The notes under the pieces were generated by a model. It searched no databases. It was given only the letters and a program-made list of their open reading frames with translations, and was not told the origin of the DNA. The position numbers and the translations under genes were made by a program. This document shows, piece by piece, positions 9,966 through 20,271 of a stretch of DNA of 64,000 bases (within the stretch, counting starts at the first letter, position 1; each line of letters begins with the position of its first letter). This DNA is from Paenibacillus sp. DCT19 (GTDB lineage: Bacteria; Bacillota; Bacilli; Paenibacillales; Paenibacillaceae): the NCBI RefSeq assembly GCF_003268635.1, contig NZ_CP029639.1, forward strand, positions 5,934,001 to 5,998,000, read 5' to 3'.

Positions 9966-12900
9966 TTAGTTCACTTCAATGTCATCAATTTCTGGAACTG
10001 TTACAGTAAATGTTTTCACATCTGTAATATTTCCTTTAGTGATATTAGCAGTGATTGTTTTTGTAACATCTGGTGCTCCACCAGTAGGTCTAGCTGGAGT
10101 AGTATATGAACCACCAGAAACAATTGCTCCATCAACTACCCATGTGATATTTGTACCATTCTCGCCTGTTGCAGGCAAAGTAATTGTTGCATTTGCAGCG
10201 CCAGCTTGAGCTGTAGGAACTTCAAGTGTCAAGGCTGCCTTAGCTGCTGCAACAGCTTCAGTGTCAGTTGCTGCATTTTTAGAAACTGTTACTTCTGTAG
10301 CAGCACTTGCAGTACCAGTTCCAGCTGCAAATCTTACAAGATATGTGCCAGGATCTACTACAATTTCAGAAGAACCAGCTGCTACAGAGCTGTAAGAAGG
10401 AGCTCCAACTGCTTTGTACTCATATGATTTAGTTGTATCAAGACCTTTGATTTTACCTTGAGAAGCAGTAGCAAATGCAGCATTCTCAGTAGTCAAACCA
10501 GTTGGAGCAACAGCACCAGCAAGTTTAACACTGATTCCATCGAAGTCAGCTACAGTATTGCCAGCTGCATCAACAAGAGCTTTTGCATTTTTAACAATTA
10601 CACGATAAGCAGTTTCTGAAGAACGAGTATCAGCATCGTTCACAGCAACAGTTACAGTGTGATCGCTGTTAAGAATAATTTCGAATTCACCTTTAGTAGC
10701 GATCAGTTCTTTGTTGTCAAAATCACGAATCACTTGGAAGTCGCCAGCTGCGAGCTCTGGAGAAGCTGCTGTAACGTTCTCAGAGAAGGAGATTTTGAAC
10801 TGATTATTATTAGTTCCTACTTTAGGGAATGGATATACATTCACATCTGCACTTGGTTTCAATGCCACAGGCTTAACGGAATCCTTAACATTGGCAACAC
10901 CTGTAGCTGTGCTTACAGTAATAGTTCCAGTAGCCGGAGCGTTTCCTGCAGTAGTAACCAATTGGCTCAGGTTAATTTTAAGATTCAGATCGCTTGCATC
11001 AGTAGCAAGATCACTATTAAATTTAACGCGAACTGTGGAAGTACCATCTACTTCTACGTTAGATACAGAAGGTGCATTTGTTCTATCGTTGTAGAATGCT
11101 CCTGTACTGTAGTTATTGATACCAGAAGTGAATTTGATTTTCACAGTTCTTCTGTCAACCAATTCAGCTTTACCATCCAAAGCTACAACAGTATCAGCTG
11201 TTACAGGTACTTGGTTAGCAGTTCCACCTTGAGTGAATTCTTTCAGAACATTACCAGCTGTACTCTTAACACCCAGAATTGTCAGTGTGTTAATGTTTGT
11301 AGTAGTTGTTGTTCCAGTGCCAGATGCCAAACGTACAGTTTTACCATTCAGGCTTTCAGCAAATTTAATCGATACCGCCAGTCCGTCTTGGAATGGAGTA
11401 ATTTCAGCGATGGAAGAAGTCAATGGCTGGAATTTATCATCGATTGATACAAGATAGTTTGAGTAGTTTGCCAATGATTCAGCATCCATTTTTTTATCAA
11501 AAGTAATAACTACACGACGTTCTGCAGTATTTACTGTTTTGGTATCAATTGCTGGAGCAGTCTTGTCAGCCAAGTTCACTTTACCAGTGTAGTCCAAAAT
11601 AGTGTTTTGCAGTTTAGTGTTGTCTTTTACGTTTTGAATTGTGAATGCATTGTCACCAACAGACAAGTCAGTGTACAGATATACACGTACAACTTTGCTG
11701 TCCAAGTTGTCACGAACTGCTTCACGAACTGTAATAGATTTACCATCTTTATCTTTCACAGTGTAGTTTGCATTCGTTTCAGCACTAGCTTCGTTCACTT
11801 CTTTGGAGAAAGTAACTTTAATAGTGCGTGCATCTTCTGCAATTACAGAAGCAACTTCAGGACGAACTTGATCAATAACAGGTGTTACAACAACAGAAGT
11901 ATCTGCAGCGATTTGATTTCCAGAGTAGTCTTTCACACCTTCAACAAAGATCGATACGGAACCAGTTGGAAGGGATTTGTCTACTCCAAAAGTGAACTGC
12001 CATTTGTTATCAGCCAATTGTTTTTTGCTAATTGCTGTGATTTTGTCGGAACCGGATTTCCAGTATACTTTAGCAGCATCAACAGTTTCTACATCTACAT
12101 CCTCAGAGAAAGTAACTGTAACAGTTTCCAATGTTGCAGTCGCTTCAGTGATTGTAGGCGCAGTAGTATCTTCTACAACAGTAATGTCATGAGTGGAAGC
12201 CAAAGATACGAAATCAGCATAATCTTTAACACCGCTCACTCCAAGTTTGTGTTCACCAACAGCTAAAGCAGTTGTGCTGTATGGAGTCAAAACTACTGTT
12301 CTGTAGTTGTTGCTTACAGTTACTTTACCAAAGTACTCTTTGCCATCCAAAGTAAAGTTTGCTTGACCAACGTTTTTCACTGGCTCACTGAATACCACTT
12401 TAACAGATTTTGTTCCCAGAGATTTAACTTCTTTAACTTCTGGAAGAACGTTATCTACAGCAGTGAACTCAACGTTAGTAGCGCTAATTGTAGCTGTTCC
12501 AGCTTTAACATTAGCAACAGTTACAGCATCAGCACGGTTGTTAGTCAAAGCACTGTCTTTCAAGAGCAAAGTTACAGAAGCTTGATCATCAGAAAGTGTT
12601 GCAGTATCAATCACTTTACCAGATCTCAAAGTGTAGTTAACTACGTTTTCCGCAGAATCTTTATCAACTTTACCATCAAATTGAACTACTACTTCTTTGA
12701 GGTTAGTTGCAGCTGCACTTTGTACTTTAGTAGCTGTAGTTACTACATAAGTAACTTTCTCAGTGAATTCTTTATCTTTGTAAGTGAATTTCACTTCAGT
12801 TTCTTTGTTAGCTTCAAGAGCTTTATCCAAAGTTACTTTAACGGATTCACCATCGCTAATTTTGAACGTTACAACTTTACCAGCTTCAGAAACTTCGTAA

Positions 12901-13484
12901 GAAGAAACTTTCAAGTTTTGAGCTTCGTCAATTACGTAAGCTGCGCCTACGAGCAATTCACGGGAAGCGTTAGCTGTGAAGTTAGCGTTAGCATCCAAGA
13001 ATCCAGCGTTGATTGCTGCTTGAACGTAACCCTTAGCCCATTCAGGAGCACTGTTGTTTGTTTCAGCAGGGATTTCAAGATCAAGTGCACGAGTAAGGAT
13101 TGTAGCCATCTCGGACACAGTCACTTTGCCGTTGAAGTCGAAGATTTTCTTCTCAACGTTTTTACCTTCCATGATACCTGCAGCAGTTACTGCTTCGATG
13201 TAAGGTACAGCCCAGTTTTTAGCTGTGTAGTTTTGATCAGTATAAGAAAGGGTACCAGTGATCTCTTTCAAGCCAAGCAATTTAGTGATAACTTTAGCGA
13301 ACTCAGCGCGAGTCATGTCTTTTTCAAGACCTGCTGTACCATCTGGATAACCAGAGAAGATACCTTTTGCTTTCAAAGCATCAAACTTTTGTTGTGGTGA
13401 AACTGCTGTATCACCGAATGCTACAGATGCAAACATTGAGAATGCCATTGCTGTAGACAAAGCGACGGATAAAATTTTCTTCAT
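9966..13484 (-). CDS. Major S-layer protein candidate with N-terminal SLH domains
   Basis: A secreted protein of 1172 residues. I start it at ATG 13484 (MKKILSVALSTAMAF, signal peptide cleaved near residue 24). GGAGGAG lies about 12 bases upstream, and the 36 extra residues possible from 13592 do not resemble a secretion signal. Residues about 30-75, 85-145 and 150-195 form three SLH repeats. The first has the motif MTRAEFAKV; the second and third are less canonical. The remainder is about eight SbsA-like Ig modules (motif VTFSEDVD / VTFSKEVN / VVFSEPVK) and two C-terminal beta modules. The rich Ala/Thr/Val/Lys make-up, strong promoter, long leader and perfect terminator suggest the abundant S-layer subunit, anchored by its SLH repeats to pyruvylated wall polymer. 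Confidence 0.93.
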   Translation of the reverse strand: MKKILSVALSTAMAFSMFASVAFGDTAVSPQQKFDALKAKGIFSGYPDGTAGLEKDMTRAEFAKVITKLLGLKEITGTLSYTDQNYTAKNWAVPYIEAVTAAGIMEGKNVEKKIFDFNGKVTVSEMATILTRALDLEIPAETNNSAPEWAKGYVQAAINAGFLDANANFTANASRELLVGAAYVIDEAQNLKVSSYEVSEAGKVVTFKISDGESVKVTLDKALEANKETEVKFTYKDKEFTEKVTYVVTTATKVQSAAATNLKEVVVQFDGKVDKDSAENVVNYTLRSGKVIDTATLSDDQASVTLLLKDSALTNNRADAVTVANVKAGTATISATNVEFTAVDNVLPEVKEVKSLGTKSVKVVFSEPVKNVGQANFTLDGKEYFGKVTVSNNYRTVVLTPYSTTALAVGEHKLGVSGVKDYADFVSLASTHDITVVEDTTAPTITEATATLETVTVTFSEDVDVETVDAAKVYWKSGSDKITAISKKQLADNKWQFTFGVDKSLPTGSVSIFVEGVKDYSGNQIAADTSVVVTPVIDQVRPEVASVIAEDARTIKVTFSKEVNEASAETNANYTVKDKDGKSITVREAVRDNLDSKVVRVYLYTDLSVGDNAFTIQNVKDNTKLQNTILDYTGKVNLADKTAPAIDTKTVNTAERRVVITFDKKMDAESLANYSNYLVSIDDKFQPLTSSIAEITPFQDGLAVSIKFAESLNGKTVRLASGTGTTTTTNINTLTILGVKSTAGNVLKEFTQGGTANQVPVTADTVVALDGKAELVDRRTVKIKFTSGINNYSTGAFYNDRTNAPSVSNVEVDGTSTVRVKFNSDLATDASDLNLKINLSQLVTTAGNAPATGTITVSTATGVANVKDSVKPVALKPSADVNVYPFPKVGTNNNQFKISFSENVTAASPELAAGDFQVIRDFDNKELIATKGEFEIILNSDHTVTVAVNDADTRSSETAYRVIVKNAKALVDAAGNTVADFDGISVKLAGAVAPTGLTTENAAFATASQGKIKGLDTTKSYEYKAVGAPSYSSVAAGSSEIVVDPGTYLVRFAAGTGTASAATEVTVSKNAATDTEAVAAAKAALTLEVPTAQAGAANATITLPATGENGTNITWVVDGAIVSGGSYTTPARPTGGAPDVTKTITANITKGNITDVKTFTVTVPEIDDIEVN

Positions 13485-14020
13485 AACCTTTTTTTCTCCT
13501 CCTTGGGTGTTCATAACATTGGAATTTTCTTTAATAGGGTCGCTCGTATTTCTCATTCTATTGTCGCACCCCCTTTCCAGAGTTCTGAGCAAGTTAATAT
13601 AAATGATGTCTGTGAGCTATCACAGAAACTTGTAAACTAGTTCATCAATCAGAATCACACATAAATAGAGTAGTTTCCTAATCCTACCTACGTATTATAC
13701 AATGGGTCTTGCGAGTCGTAAAGCAATTTTTTCTAATAAATAGACAAGATTCTTCACGAGGTCATTCTTGGTAAGTTCCCCAATGTTTTTGACTCTACAT
13801 CTTAAACGCAGTAGATTCTGAAAAGTTGCGGATTCCACAAAAAAAGTTTTGAATTTATTTATGTACTGTTACCGTGCGGGTCTTCTTGGAATTCAAAACC
13901 TCCGCAAACCATTGATACAACAGCATTTCCAACTCTTAGGATTTGTTTTCACTCGAATGCCAACGTTTAAATATACCCTCCATTTTTATCCTTGAACCGA
14001 CATTTTTCTCAATTTCAAAA
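13485..14020 (-). other. Long leader and upstream region of the S-layer gene
   Basis: No gene is visible. From the promoter at 13694-13722, the transcript would have an untranslated leader of about 200 bases. Upstream of the promoter the DNA is AT-rich. A long leader is a known trait of S-layer genes, where it gives stable mRNA. No known riboswitch is recognisable. Confidence 0.55.
13694..13722 (-). promoter_or_regulatory. Sigma-A promoter of the S-layer gene
   Basis: On the minus strand, TTTACG (13717-13722) and a perfect TATAAT (13694-13699) are separated by 17 bases. The predicted start is near 13687, giving a leader of about 200 bases before ATG 13484. Confidence 0.75.
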
Positions 14021-14051
14021 ATAAAAAAAGCACCCTCGAAAGGATGCTTTT
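14021..14051 (-). terminator. Intrinsic terminator after the 113-residue gene
   Basis: The stem GCAtCCT/AGGgTGC (one G-U pair on the minus-strand RNA) has a TTCG loop and a run of T. It lies about 22 bases after the stop at 14073. Confidence 0.85.
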
Positions 14052-14072
14052 GCGTAAACTTGGCTATATTGG

Positions 14073-14414
14073 TTAGCGAATTTTCATCGCAAGTTCAATA
14101 ATTTGGGCACGCATTTGTGGATCACTATTCAATCTCAGATACATATCATCGATCGGAAGTCTGTTCTCACGATATGTTTTCTCATGCTTCATTGTTGTAT
14201 GAGACCATTCAATTAGTTCATTCTCAGCCAAGACCAAATTATTGTATGCATCATGGAATCCAGTAGACTGTACAAGTCCTTCCATGACTTCCTGAGAGAT
14301 CTCTTGTGTCTTACGTGTATCTTCCAACTTTTTCTCCAGAATGACTGCCTGCTTCTCGAACTGTGTCTTTGCCTTCATGTAGCCCAACTGAGCTTTGGAA
14401 TAAATCGGTTTCAT
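14073..14414 (-). CDS. Small cytoplasmic protein of unknown function
   Basis: 113 residues, rich in Lys, Glu and Gln, with no signal peptide or membrane segment. Residues about 8-75 have a heptad-like pattern and probably form a helical hairpin or coiled coil (KAKTQFEKQAVILEKKLED). The C-terminal third contains a conserved-looking stretch, LPIDDMYLRLNSDPQMRAQ. ATG 14414 is preceded by GAGGGTG at about 12 bases. The gene lies between two SLH-protein genes and has its own terminator. I do not recognise the family. Confidence 0.75.
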   Translation of the reverse strand: MKPIYSKAQLGYMKAKTQFEKQAVILEKKLEDTRKTQEISQEVMEGLVQSTGFHDAYNNLVLAENELIEWSHTTMKHEKTYRENRLPIDDMYLRLNSDPQMRAQIIELAMKIR

Positions 14415-14555
14415 TAGCTAACTTCACCCTCTAGATCATTGTGTATTTACCGTTATTGTATCTTAAACTCTAGCAAATTACAAAATTAGTTATTGGTAAT
14501 AAATCTGTTTCTTCTATTAAAAAAGTGTTCTTTACAGATCGATGAACAGTCATGA

Positions 14556-14588
14556 AAAGACCTGTCCCTTTTGTGCAAGGGACAGGTC
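14556..14588 (-). terminator. Intrinsic terminator of the third SLH-protein gene
   Basis: A perfect 12-bp stem, GACCTGTCCCTT/AAGGGACAGGTC, with TTTTC after it on the minus strand, about 30 bases beyond the stop at 14619. Confidence 0.9.
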
Positions 14589-14618
14589 CTTCCTACATAC
14601 ATTGATATCTTATCTAAA

Positions 14619-17600
14619 TTAACTCAAGTTTTTAGGGAATAACTTCGTGCTTTTCTTCAGTAATTCTACTGCAATTTTAGCAGCCTCTGCACGTGTCATA
14701 TTGCCTTTTGGATTGAATTGGAACTGCGCTTTGGTTGCTCCAGGAACTGTAACTGGGCTGCCCTCCATTATTTTTGCCTTTGTAATAGCAAGTACTGCTG
14801 GGCGAGCATAATACTCAATAGAACCTGAATCAAGGAAAGACTTACCAAGCGTGTCTGCTAGCTTAGTATCATTTGTAGCTAACTTCGAGTTCATTGCGCG
14901 CGCAATCATAACCGCGGCCTGCTCTCGTGTAATCGGCATCTCAGGTTGGAAATATCCATCGCTCAGACCTTGAACGATACCCGCACGAGCTGCTGTCTCA
15001 ATAGCTTCGTATGTCCACCGATCTGACTTGGTGTTAATCGATACATCTTGGAAGGTTTGTTGGTTGGCATAGTTCAATGGTATGTCCAGACCTCTAACAA
15101 GTAGTGTTGCAAACTCTCCACGAGTTGTTTGATCATCGGCTCCAAAAGAACTTGCTCTTAATGGGTTCATGATTCCTTTAGAGTACAAAGCATTTAACAA
15201 ATTACGTGCCCATGGGTGATTCGTAATATCAGGATAACTTCTACTTAGTTTCATGACTTTGTAGTACCCGAACTCATCAAATGGTACAGTAATTGTGTGA
15301 CCTTTAGTATCTACTACTCCACCAATAGGAACCCATTTACCTACATTAGTTTTGTCTGAATATCTAAATACAGTGATCGTAGACCCTACATCATCCACAA
15401 TAGCAGGATCGTATGCAATGGTTAGAGTTCCTCGTTGCGAAGGCGTTATAACTCTCTCAGCTGCGTATTGGGTAAAGTTCCCCTCTAAGCTATAGGGAGC
15501 TAGACCATTCGTTCCTGCGCTATACCCACTTTCGCCTTTATCACCTAGTTCCCCAATCCCCCCATGAATCCAGTAAATTTCCGAGATTGGTGTAAAATTG
15601 TTTGTGTTAAGTGTTGAACTGAATAGCCCAGAAAGTTCTGGCGATACAGTGATGAAACTCTGTGCATTTTCACTGCCCTCATCTGGAGAACCAATCCAGT
15701 TACCGTAATCGTTCTTTCTCTCTACGATCCCTTTATCTGAATCAGCTATACCAAACAAAATTTTATTATCTGGATAGAACTTTGTCATGTTTCTTACCGT
15801 TGTAGATTGCATTACTGTTCCCTTGGGAAGTGATAGTTGCAATCCTTTATTGAATACAGTGTACTTATTGGCTACCTTTGGAGCCATAAATTGAGTGTCT
15901 GTTGTAATTGTAGATGTATAGAATACATTTACAGTGTCATTGATAGTTCCACCAGGACGAGTGATTTGAATTTTAATAGCGTTGTTTTTATCAGGTTTCA
16001 AACCTACATAATCCAGTACAAAACGATTGTTAGAATCAGTACGTTTGGTAGCAGGTTGCTTATCAATTACGACTTGAGTAGCACCTTCAGCCTCAATATC
16101 GAACCTTACGAAGTTTTTGTTAACTACAATCTTATCTCCCACGGTTGGCTGAGGAGCAAGTATACGATAAGACGAAGGCTCACGTACAATTTCAAGTCTT
16201 TGAGTAGTTCTGGCACCTGTTCTATTAATAAGTTCAAGTGTATATACGTGTGTACCAGGTGCATCGAATTTCAAATTTTGAATTCTGGCGAAGAACTGAT
16301 TTTCATTACCTACAAAATCATATGTAGGCATTCCATCATCACCTGTTTTATTCGTTTGCAGTACACGATCGGTCGCTTGTGTATGGGTAAATACCAGTTT
16401 GGAACCAAAATAAACATTAGCAATTTGGGCTCCTCCCCCGTTGATCACGAGGTCGTAATTTTCTTCACCTGTTACATATTTATCCTCTTTATATGCAAAT
16501 TCCGGTGTGACGGCAAAGATTTTTTTCAGTTCATCTTGTGTATAGCTGGTTAAGGCTTTATCCACAAACGGCTGTCTGGCATCCTTAGGAACCAGAGTAG
16601 GCATAAAGGTTGTTACGGTTGATTGATTGGTATCAATTACATTAATTCTTAAAGTTGTTGTTATCGTTGTAGGTTGCTTATTCGCATCCTCATCGATTGC
16701 ACGAATCACAATCGTGTTCTCACCAAAAACAATAGGACCTTCTTTCAGAACTTTTAACTTGATCGAGAAATCTCCATCATTATTTGGGAAGCCCGTTGTC
16801 ACTTGAGTATATTCAGTACTTTTGAGCACCTTACCATTCACTACAAGTTCTGGCATGAAGTCATTCCCAAGTGTTTTAAAGCCGATGAACTTACCTTTAA
16901 CTGCAAGCGTCTGTTCAGTACTTCTTGAGTCAAAGCTATACGTCTGTCCGTCTTGCAAGTTCTCCACATAAATCGAACTAACAGAAGAGTAGGAAATTTT
17001 AGCTACTTTTGGCAAGTCAGTAGGATCCCCGAAGTAAAATCGTACTTGTTGCTCTCCGCTCACAAATCCTGTGATTTTATAAATCTGCTGAGTTGCGGTC
17101 AATTCCATCGCAGGAACTGTCGGTACGGCATCAATCTTCAATTTATTTACACCCGTAGGCAAATATTCACCCAAAAGAGTTGCTGCGTTAATCGCTTTGC
17201 TGGATTCAACCAAGATGAAGAATGTATCACTCTTCACTCTCGACCCATCTAATTTAGTTTTTGACTCTACTGGCCCACTTGTGTAGTCCGGCAGATAGTA
17301 CATATTAAGAATATCTTGAGATCCTGGAGAATATACGTATCCACCCGTAAATCCTGTGCTGAAAGTACCATAAGTCAGATTGACTCTCACTTCCTGATTT
17401 TTCTTAACATCAGTTCCACCATCCTCCAGTTCCATTTTGAATGGTGTATCAATTACAAAATCTACGAGTCGATATTCCATGCTCAAGCCATCTGCGCCAG
17501 CAATTGGGGTTGATTTGGTTACATGAAAGACAAATGGTGTCGTTTGATCTAAATTACTGTTGGAGATAGTGATTAATCCATTCGTTGGACTAAAATCCAA

Positions 17601-18584
17601 ATTACTTGCTGAATAAGGCAACAAAACTTGTCCTGATAATGTACCTTCTGTTTGACCTGTTATCGTAAAATTAGGATTAGCATCATTCAGAATTGATTGC
17701 GTCTCTGTTCCTACCTTAAGATCGAGCTTGGTAAAAGCTTGATTTCTATCAAAGTAATATATCGAGCGCTCTGTTTCAATCGAATTAGATGCACTTGAAA
17801 TCTTGAATTTCAGCGTATTCAATCCTGCTGTAAGTTTCAATTGTGGCAAGAAGAATGAACCATCTTGTAGCATTTGTGAATCAAAAGAGTCAGTGCCATT
17901 TACTGTCACAGATACCTGTGTAGCATTTTGCACTTTACCTTGGATTGATACCCGTTCCGTATTAACTACTGTTTCAGAACCTGCATTCAGATCATATGTC
18001 GCATTTCCCGTGCCTCCGGATACTACAGTAGAGACTTTGAAATTCTCAATATATGGAGCTTGATCGTATAAAATATAGAATGTATCCGAACGTTCAACAG
18101 ATCCCTGCACACCTAAAAAGGTGATTTTGTTGAATCCTGGGAACAATGTAAGGTTATTTGCGTTAAATTTGCTATTACCACTACTATCGGCAGTTACTGC
18201 TGTAGTGATAGACTTCGTTTCATCAGGAACCCACTTATCGACGCCACCCACAGTGGTTGAATTCAACTGTTCAACTTTAACTTTCATTGTATCTTTGGAT
18301 ACAAATGAGTACGACCCTGAAATACTTATAGTCGATGTTGTTGTGGTGTATGCGTTACTTCTTGAAAGGAACTCTTTTCCTGTCTGACCTGAGACCAGTG
18401 ACAAAATAGATGTTTCCCTTAAAACTTTAATATCTGGTGTAAAATACGTCGAATATGCGTTGGAGCCTGTCGTGTCATCGTCCGCAGCGGAAGCAACGGC
18501 TCCACCGAACAGACCTTGTGGGAACAATGAGAATACCATGGCGACCAACATGATCCATGCCAACGGCCGTTTCTTATGTTGCAT
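14619..18584 (-). CDS. Large SLH-anchored surface protein
   Basis: A secreted protein of 1321 residues. It starts at ATG 18584 with GGAGAG upstream and a signal peptide of about 33 residues ending near AVASAADD. The long middle part is built of beta-sandwich modules with repeated phrases such as GENTIVIRAIDED, LKFKISS and FNKITFLGVQG, resembling Ig-like or cadherin-like folds. Three SLH repeats occupy about residues 1130-1320: YPDITNHPWARNLLNALYSKG with TTRGEFATL, then ITREQAAVMIARAM, then MTRAEAAKIAVELL. SLH repeats at the C-terminus, as in the 548-4336 protein but unlike the 9966-13484 protein, suggest an accessory surface protein. Repeats and terminator are intact. Confidence 0.93.
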   Translation of the reverse strand: MQHKKRPLAWIMLVAMVFSLFPQGLFGGAVASAADDDTTGSNAYSTYFTPDIKVLRETSILSLVSGQTGKEFLSRSNAYTTTTSTISISGSYSFVSKDTMKVKVEQLNSTTVGGVDKWVPDETKSITTAVTADSSGNSKFNANNLTLFPGFNKITFLGVQGSVERSDTFYILYDQAPYIENFKVSTVVSGGTGNATYDLNAGSETVVNTERVSIQGKVQNATQVSVTVNGTDSFDSQMLQDGSFFLPQLKLTAGLNTLKFKISSASNSIETERSIYYFDRNQAFTKLDLKVGTETQSILNDANPNFTITGQTEGTLSGQVLLPYSASNLDFSPTNGLITISNSNLDQTTPFVFHVTKSTPIAGADGLSMEYRLVDFVIDTPFKMELEDGGTDVKKNQEVRVNLTYGTFSTGFTGGYVYSPGSQDILNMYYLPDYTSGPVESKTKLDGSRVKSDTFFILVESSKAINAATLLGEYLPTGVNKLKIDAVPTVPAMELTATQQIYKITGFVSGEQQVRFYFGDPTDLPKVAKISYSSVSSIYVENLQDGQTYSFDSRSTEQTLAVKGKFIGFKTLGNDFMPELVVNGKVLKSTEYTQVTTGFPNNDGDFSIKLKVLKEGPIVFGENTIVIRAIDEDANKQPTTITTTLRINVIDTNQSTVTTFMPTLVPKDARQPFVDKALTSYTQDELKKIFAVTPEFAYKEDKYVTGEENYDLVINGGGAQIANVYFGSKLVFTHTQATDRVLQTNKTGDDGMPTYDFVGNENQFFARIQNLKFDAPGTHVYTLELINRTGARTTQRLEIVREPSSYRILAPQPTVGDKIVVNKNFVRFDIEAEGATQVVIDKQPATKRTDSNNRFVLDYVGLKPDKNNAIKIQITRPGGTINDTVNVFYTSTITTDTQFMAPKVANKYTVFNKGLQLSLPKGTVMQSTTVRNMTKFYPDNKILFGIADSDKGIVERKNDYGNWIGSPDEGSENAQSFITVSPELSGLFSSTLNTNNFTPISEIYWIHGGIGELGDKGESGYSAGTNGLAPYSLEGNFTQYAAERVITPSQRGTLTIAYDPAIVDDVGSTITVFRYSDKTNVGKWVPIGGVVDTKGHTITVPFDEFGYYKVMKLSRSYPDITNHPWARNLLNALYSKGIMNPLRASSFGADDQTTRGEFATLLVRGLDIPLNYANQQTFQDVSINTKSDRWTYEAIETAARAGIVQGLSDGYFQPEMPITREQAAVMIARAMNSKLATNDTKLADTLGKSFLDSGSIEYYARPAVLAITKAKIMEGSPVTVPGATKAQFQFNPKGNMTRAEAAKIAVELLKKSTKLFPKNLS

Positions 18585-18660
18585 TAAATATCATCTCTCC
18601 TTCTTTTAAGTCAGTTAGTGTTATATATCGGTCAGAAGGTTCCAATTATTTAGTAAAAAC

Positions 18661-18699
18661 AGCAAAAAAAACAAAAAACCTTATCCACGAGGGATAAGG
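18661..18699 (-). terminator. Intrinsic terminator after tagO
   Basis: The stem CCTTATCC/GGATAAGG lies at 18679-18699 with a loop of about 4 nt. On the minus strand it is followed by TTTTTTGTTTTTTTT. It lies about 50 bases after the tagO stop. Confidence 0.92.
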
Positions 18700-18750
18700 C
18701 TTGGGGCAGGAAAAATGGTATATATAGCGTTAGGCATATCGTTTATTATG

Positions 18751-19877
18751 TTATGATTTCGAGCGAGTCTCTGGACTTAGTTTGACGCGCATGCGCATTA
18801 GGAAATTAATAACTGGTCTTCTCGTTTTGCTGACTAAGCCAATGACCTCTGCGCCGACCTGTAGGAAGAACATCATGATACAGATCACGACGAACGTCAC
18901 CCAATTGGCTTCGAACATGGCAGCAGAAGATTGGATAATCGCAAGCACACCGAAGAATGCAGCAATACCGTAGATGATCAGCACCGTCTGGCGGTGACTG
19001 AACCCAAGCTCACGCAGGCAGTGATGCAAGTGACCTTTGTCCGGTGAGAAAATCGGCTTCCGTTGTACCGCACGACGAATGATCGCGAAGAAGGTATCCG
19101 AGAGCGGCACACCGATGATGATCAGCGGTGTAATGAAGGACACGACTGCAATTTGCTTGAATCCGAGCATAGACAGCATCGCCAGTGAGAACCCGAGGAA
19201 TAGTGACCCGTATCTCCCATGAAGATCTTCGCCGGATGGAAGTTGAAGAACAAGAACCCGATAATACTTCCGAGCAACACAAGACACATCAAGGCAATCA
19301 TCATGTTCCCCATCAAGAAGGACATCACGGCGATTGTACCAATGGCAATACCGGATACACCGGCTGCCAGACCGTCTAAGCCATCAATCAGGTTGATCGC
19401 ATTCGTTACCCCAACAATCCAGAAGATGGTCAGCGGAATCGCTACCCAAGCTTCCAGTGAAGAATACGCATCCTGAAATGGAATGTTAACGAAGTCTACG
19501 CGAATATTGAAGCCAAACACAACAACGGAAGCAGCAACGATCTGTCCAAGCAGCTTCACTTTGGCTGACAATTCAAATCGATCATCCAGTGCACCAATCA
19601 GTACGATAATGGAACCACCAATTAGAAATGCACTTACAAAACTCATATCTCTTGTTGTAAACCATGCCGACACAAAAGGCAGCAAGGCTGCAACTGTAAT
19701 AACAAAAGCTAGAAAAATTCCGAGTCCACCTAAGCGTGGCATAATCCGAGTGTGCACTTTACGTGCATTCGGCGTATCCATCGCGCCAATACGTACTGCG
19801 AACTTTTTGACAAGCGGTGTCAGGGCAAGAGCCAGTCCCATTGACACGATAAATCCAATGATAAAGATCGCTACCAT
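18751..19877 (-). pseudogene. tagO: UDP-GlcNAc:undecaprenyl-phosphate GlcNAc-1-phosphate transferase, broken by a frameshift
   Basis: A multi-pass membrane enzyme of the MraY/WecA/TagO family. It starts wall polymer synthesis by moving GlcNAc-1-phosphate from UDP-GlcNAc onto undecaprenyl phosphate. The first frame (from ATG 19877) has the family motifs ALDDRFEL, NAINLIDGLDGLA and the FMGDTG loop. Directly after FMGDTG the frame is lost. The continuation (LFLGFSLAML..SPDKGHLHHCLRELG, then three membrane helices, ending 18751) is in the next frame. Adding one T at about 19206 restores FMGDTGSLFLGF, giving about 375 residues. The protein is otherwise well conserved on both sides, so a recent mutation or a read/assembly error is more likely than old decay. 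It sits just downstream of tagA and csaB in the polymer cluster. Confidence 0.9.
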
Positions 19878-20010
19878 TTGAACATTCGACCCCCAATTAT
19901 AATGCCGTGCATAATGTTAAATCCCCTGATCTCTGTTTGAGGTTTTAATCCTCTTTTATATATAAAATTACTTGTTAGACATGTTTAATGAATAATACAA
20001 TTTGCACTCA

Positions 20011-20130
20011 ACGGAGAGGGCAGAAATAACCTGTAGAAGCGAAGCGTTCGCCTTTATCACCGGATTTCATCCTTCTAGAAGGATAATAAAAGAAATCTGG
20101 GGATAACAGCGATCAGAAGGTTATTCTGAC
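20011..20130 (-). repeat. Palindromic intergenic element, family A, copy 1 (reverse orientation)
   Basis: Outer arms (GCAGAAATAACC..GGTTATTCTGAC) enclose the family core CGAAGCGTTCGCC-TTTAT..CCGGATTT and AAATCTGGGGATAACAGCGATC, with an inner hairpin ATCCTTCTAGAAGGAT. This is the only copy in the reverse direction. It fills most of the 394-base gap between tagA and tagO. The rest of that gap shows no gene. Confidence 0.85.
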
Positions 20131-20271
20131 ATCGTAGTGATACTGTGCAAATAAAAGTGTTTCATTTCAGTGGCACACATGTAATCCAGAACGAATTATA
20201 CGCTGAACCCCAACGAAACGCCAACCTCAATTTTTAGCAAAAACACGCATTTTTCTCGTATTAGCCTATAT

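Noticed and set aside
10659..11447. Long plus-strand open frames opposite S-layer genes
   Set aside because: Ser/Cys/Asn-rich shadows of well supported minus-strand genes; no start signals.
19010..19282. Second small minus-strand open frame within tagO
   Set aside because: It lies in the third frame, is Ser/Arg/Cys-rich, and has no link to the TagO motifs, which continue in the 18751-19287 frame.
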